From assembly GCA_017860075.1 (NCBI GenBank), contig JAFNAH010000290.1, positions 1-6,584 on the forward strand: a stretch of DNA of 6,584 nt. The letters are read 5' to 3'. The notes beneath the pieces were generated by a model. The model was given only the letters and a program-made list of their open reading frames with translations, did not search any database and had not been told where the DNA came from. This DNA comes from Acidobacteriota bacterium. Its GTDB lineage: Bacteria; Acidobacteriota; UBA6911. Shown piece after piece: positions 5,681 through 6,584 of this stretch (position 1 is the first letter of the stretch; every line of letters starts with the position of its first letter). The position numbers and the translations under genes were made by a program.

Positions 5681-6238
5681 CACCGCTTTCTCGAAGCCAA
5701 CCGGGCCGATTGGGGCGGTGGCGATTTCAGGGACATCATGTCGGGGGTGGATTACCTGATCGGGCGCGGAGTAGCAGCCCCGGACCGGCTCGGCATCGGC
5801 GGATGGTCGTACGGCGGCTACATGGCCGCCTGGGCGATCACACAGACAAACCGGTTCAAGGCGGCGGTTGCAGGTGCCGGAATGTCGGACCTGGCCAGCG
5901 AGTTCGGGACCGAGCCAAAGCCCGCATATGATCGCTGGTACTATGGACTGCCCTGCGAGAATCCGGAGAGGTTCGCCAAGAGCTCGCCGATCGCCTACAT
6001 CAAGAAGGCCCGGGTTCCGACCTTGATCCTGCAGGGAGAAGCCGACACGACGGATCCAATCGGCCAGAGTCAGCAGCTGTGCCGCGGCCTGAAGTACTAT
6101 GGAGTGAAATCGGAGTTTGTCGTCTATCCGCGTGAAGGTCACAGCATCAGGGAGGAAAAACATCAGCTAGACATGTACCGCCGGATCCTCGCCTGGTTCG
6201 AGACCTATCTGAAGCAGCATGAAGCCGGGAATTCCTGA
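5564..6238 (+). pseudogene. N-terminally truncated S9 (prolyl oligopeptidase-family) peptidase, catalytic half only
   Basis: From about 5681 the frame reads as the C-terminal catalytic domain of an acylaminoacyl-peptidase/dipeptidyl-peptidase-like S9 enzyme: HRFLEANRADWGGGDFRDIM, DRLGIGGWSYGGYMAAWA, then SPIAYIKKARVPTLILQGEAD and VYPREGHSI. The triad is complete: Ser in GWSYGG (codon 5807-5809), Asp in GEAD (6044-6046) and His in REGH (6140-6142). Missing are the roughly 400-residue beta-propeller and the first strands of the alpha/beta-hydrolase domain, including the usual H-G-G-P oxyanion segment. Without these strands the fold is unlikely to be stable, so I call it a pseudogene. The start given (ATG 5564) is the first plausible methionine before the homology and has no good ribosome binding site. 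The frame is open back to 5303 but overlaps the amidohydrolase start there. A short protein from an internal start cannot be excluded. Confidence 0.7.
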
Positions 6239-6273
6239 CAGCAATCTGCGAACAGGGGACAGCCGTTTGCTGT
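6238..6273. terminator. Weak hairpin between convergent genes
   Basis: ACAGCAA (6238-6244) pairs with TTGCTGT (6267-6273) across a 22-base loop, immediately after the peptidase-remnant stop and before the 3' end of the minus-strand barrel gene. Its position suits a bidirectional terminator, but the loop is long and no T-run follows on either strand. Confidence 0.2.
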
Positions 6274-6306
6274 TGTGCGTGGATGACCTCCTCCGTGGAA
6301 AGGACG

Positions 6307-6584
6307 TTATCTGAACTGCCGGTAAATATTGAAACCGAGCGCCCACGGGCCGTCTGCGTTGACCCCATAGTGAGCCGGGGTAAAGTCCCTGCTGCGCGAA
6401 ACCAGGACGGTGAAGACGTGGCGCCATGTCTGGACATTGAACCCGATCGTGACAGTAGAGTGCGCTTCCCCGAAACCGCCGAAACCCGCAAGGCGGGGCA
6501 CCCACTCGGCCGACACGGAGTAGCGCGGATGCAGCGCGAAGTTGCCTCCGAAGCCAAGTGAAAAGGTGTCGTTGTGCTCAGGGT
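6307..6584 (-). CDS. C-terminal part of a DUF5777-like beta-barrel protein (5' end outside window)
   Basis: The minus-strand frame enters at the right edge and ends with TAA at 6307-6309, giving 91 residues. It shows alternating aromatic/polar strands typical of outer-membrane barrels: DTFSLGFGGNFAL, YSVSAEWVPRLAGFG, STVTIGFNVQTWRHVFTVLV, a turn with SRSRDFTPAHYG, and the closing strand WALGFNIYRQFR. The elements H-V-F-x-x-x-x-S-x-S-R-x-x-T and G-F-N-I-x-R at the end match my memory of the DUF5777 family of secreted barrel-like proteins. The final aromatic residue next to the C-terminus fits an outer-membrane barrel signal, although Arg follows it. The role of the family is not well defined, and the N-terminal part is not visible. 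Confidence 0.7.
   Translation of the reverse strand, partial: PEHNDTFSLGFGGNFALHPRYSVSAEWVPRLAGFGGFGEAHSTVTIGFNVQTWRHVFTVLVSRSRDFTPAHYGVNADGPWALGFNIYRQFR

Noticed and set aside
5621..6163. A 180-codon minus-strand frame under the S9 peptidase remnant
   Set aside because: Antisense shadow of a segment with a complete catalytic triad; no recognisable domain.
5303..6238. Treating the whole 311-codon plus-strand frame as an intact hydrolase gene
   Set aside because: The first 120 or so residues overlap the start of the amidohydrolase gene on the other strand and resemble no peptidase segment. Only the part from about 5681 is homologous.
1..6584. Insertion sequence, integrase, CRISPR array, tRNA or toxin-antitoxin pair
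   Set aside because: No transposase or integrase motifs, no regularly spaced direct repeats, no cloverleaf with a TTCRA arm and no small paired genes were found on either strand.

Overview
The window looks like a gene-poor, rearranged stretch of a GC-rich soil bacterium, most probably an acidobacterium of the Bryobacterales/Solibacter kind. This rests on the mix of families seen (a BBE-type FAD oxidoreductase, a Tat-exported barrel protein, a secreted amidohydrolase, an S9-type hydrolase and a DUF5777-like beta-barrel). It is an inference, because no phylogenetic marker gene is present.

Layout. Positions 1-137 hold the 3' end of a small DUF1801-like gene. Positions 163-266 hold a possible frameshifted relic of a BNR/Asp-box protein. 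Positions 275-688 (minus) hold the C-terminal remnant of a medium-chain (quinone-oxidoreductase-like) dehydrogenase. Positions 753-2129 (minus) encode an intact, cytoplasmic, FAD-linked BBE-family oxidoreductase. Positions 2130-2918 are a gap of about 790 bases with no convincing gene but three inverted repeats. Positions 2919-3803 (plus) encode a Tat-exported protein of unknown function whose strand pattern fits a TIM barrel. Positions 3804-4266 are a second gap. Positions 4267-5358 (minus) encode a secreted amidohydrolase of the Amidohydro_2 type with all metal ligands. Positions 5564-6238 (plus) carry the catalytic-triad half of an S9 prolyl-oligopeptidase-family peptidase, cut off at the front. 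Positions 6307-6584 (minus) are the C-terminal end of an outer-membrane beta-barrel-like (DUF5777-type) protein that continues past the window.

How the genes relate. Nothing here forms an operon: neighbours alternate in strand, are separated by long gaps, and each intact gene has its own ribosome binding site. The three intact genes (FAD oxidoreductase, Tat barrel protein, exported amidohydrolase) could all act on organic substrates, two of them outside the cytoplasm, but no shared pathway can be shown from sequence. The most distinctive property is the number of broken or partial genes around the three intact ones, which suggests repeated rearrangement and decay. I found no clear mobile element, CRISPR array, tRNA or rRNA, and no convincing novel multi-gene system. 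The best candidate for something undescribed is the Tat-exported barrel protein.
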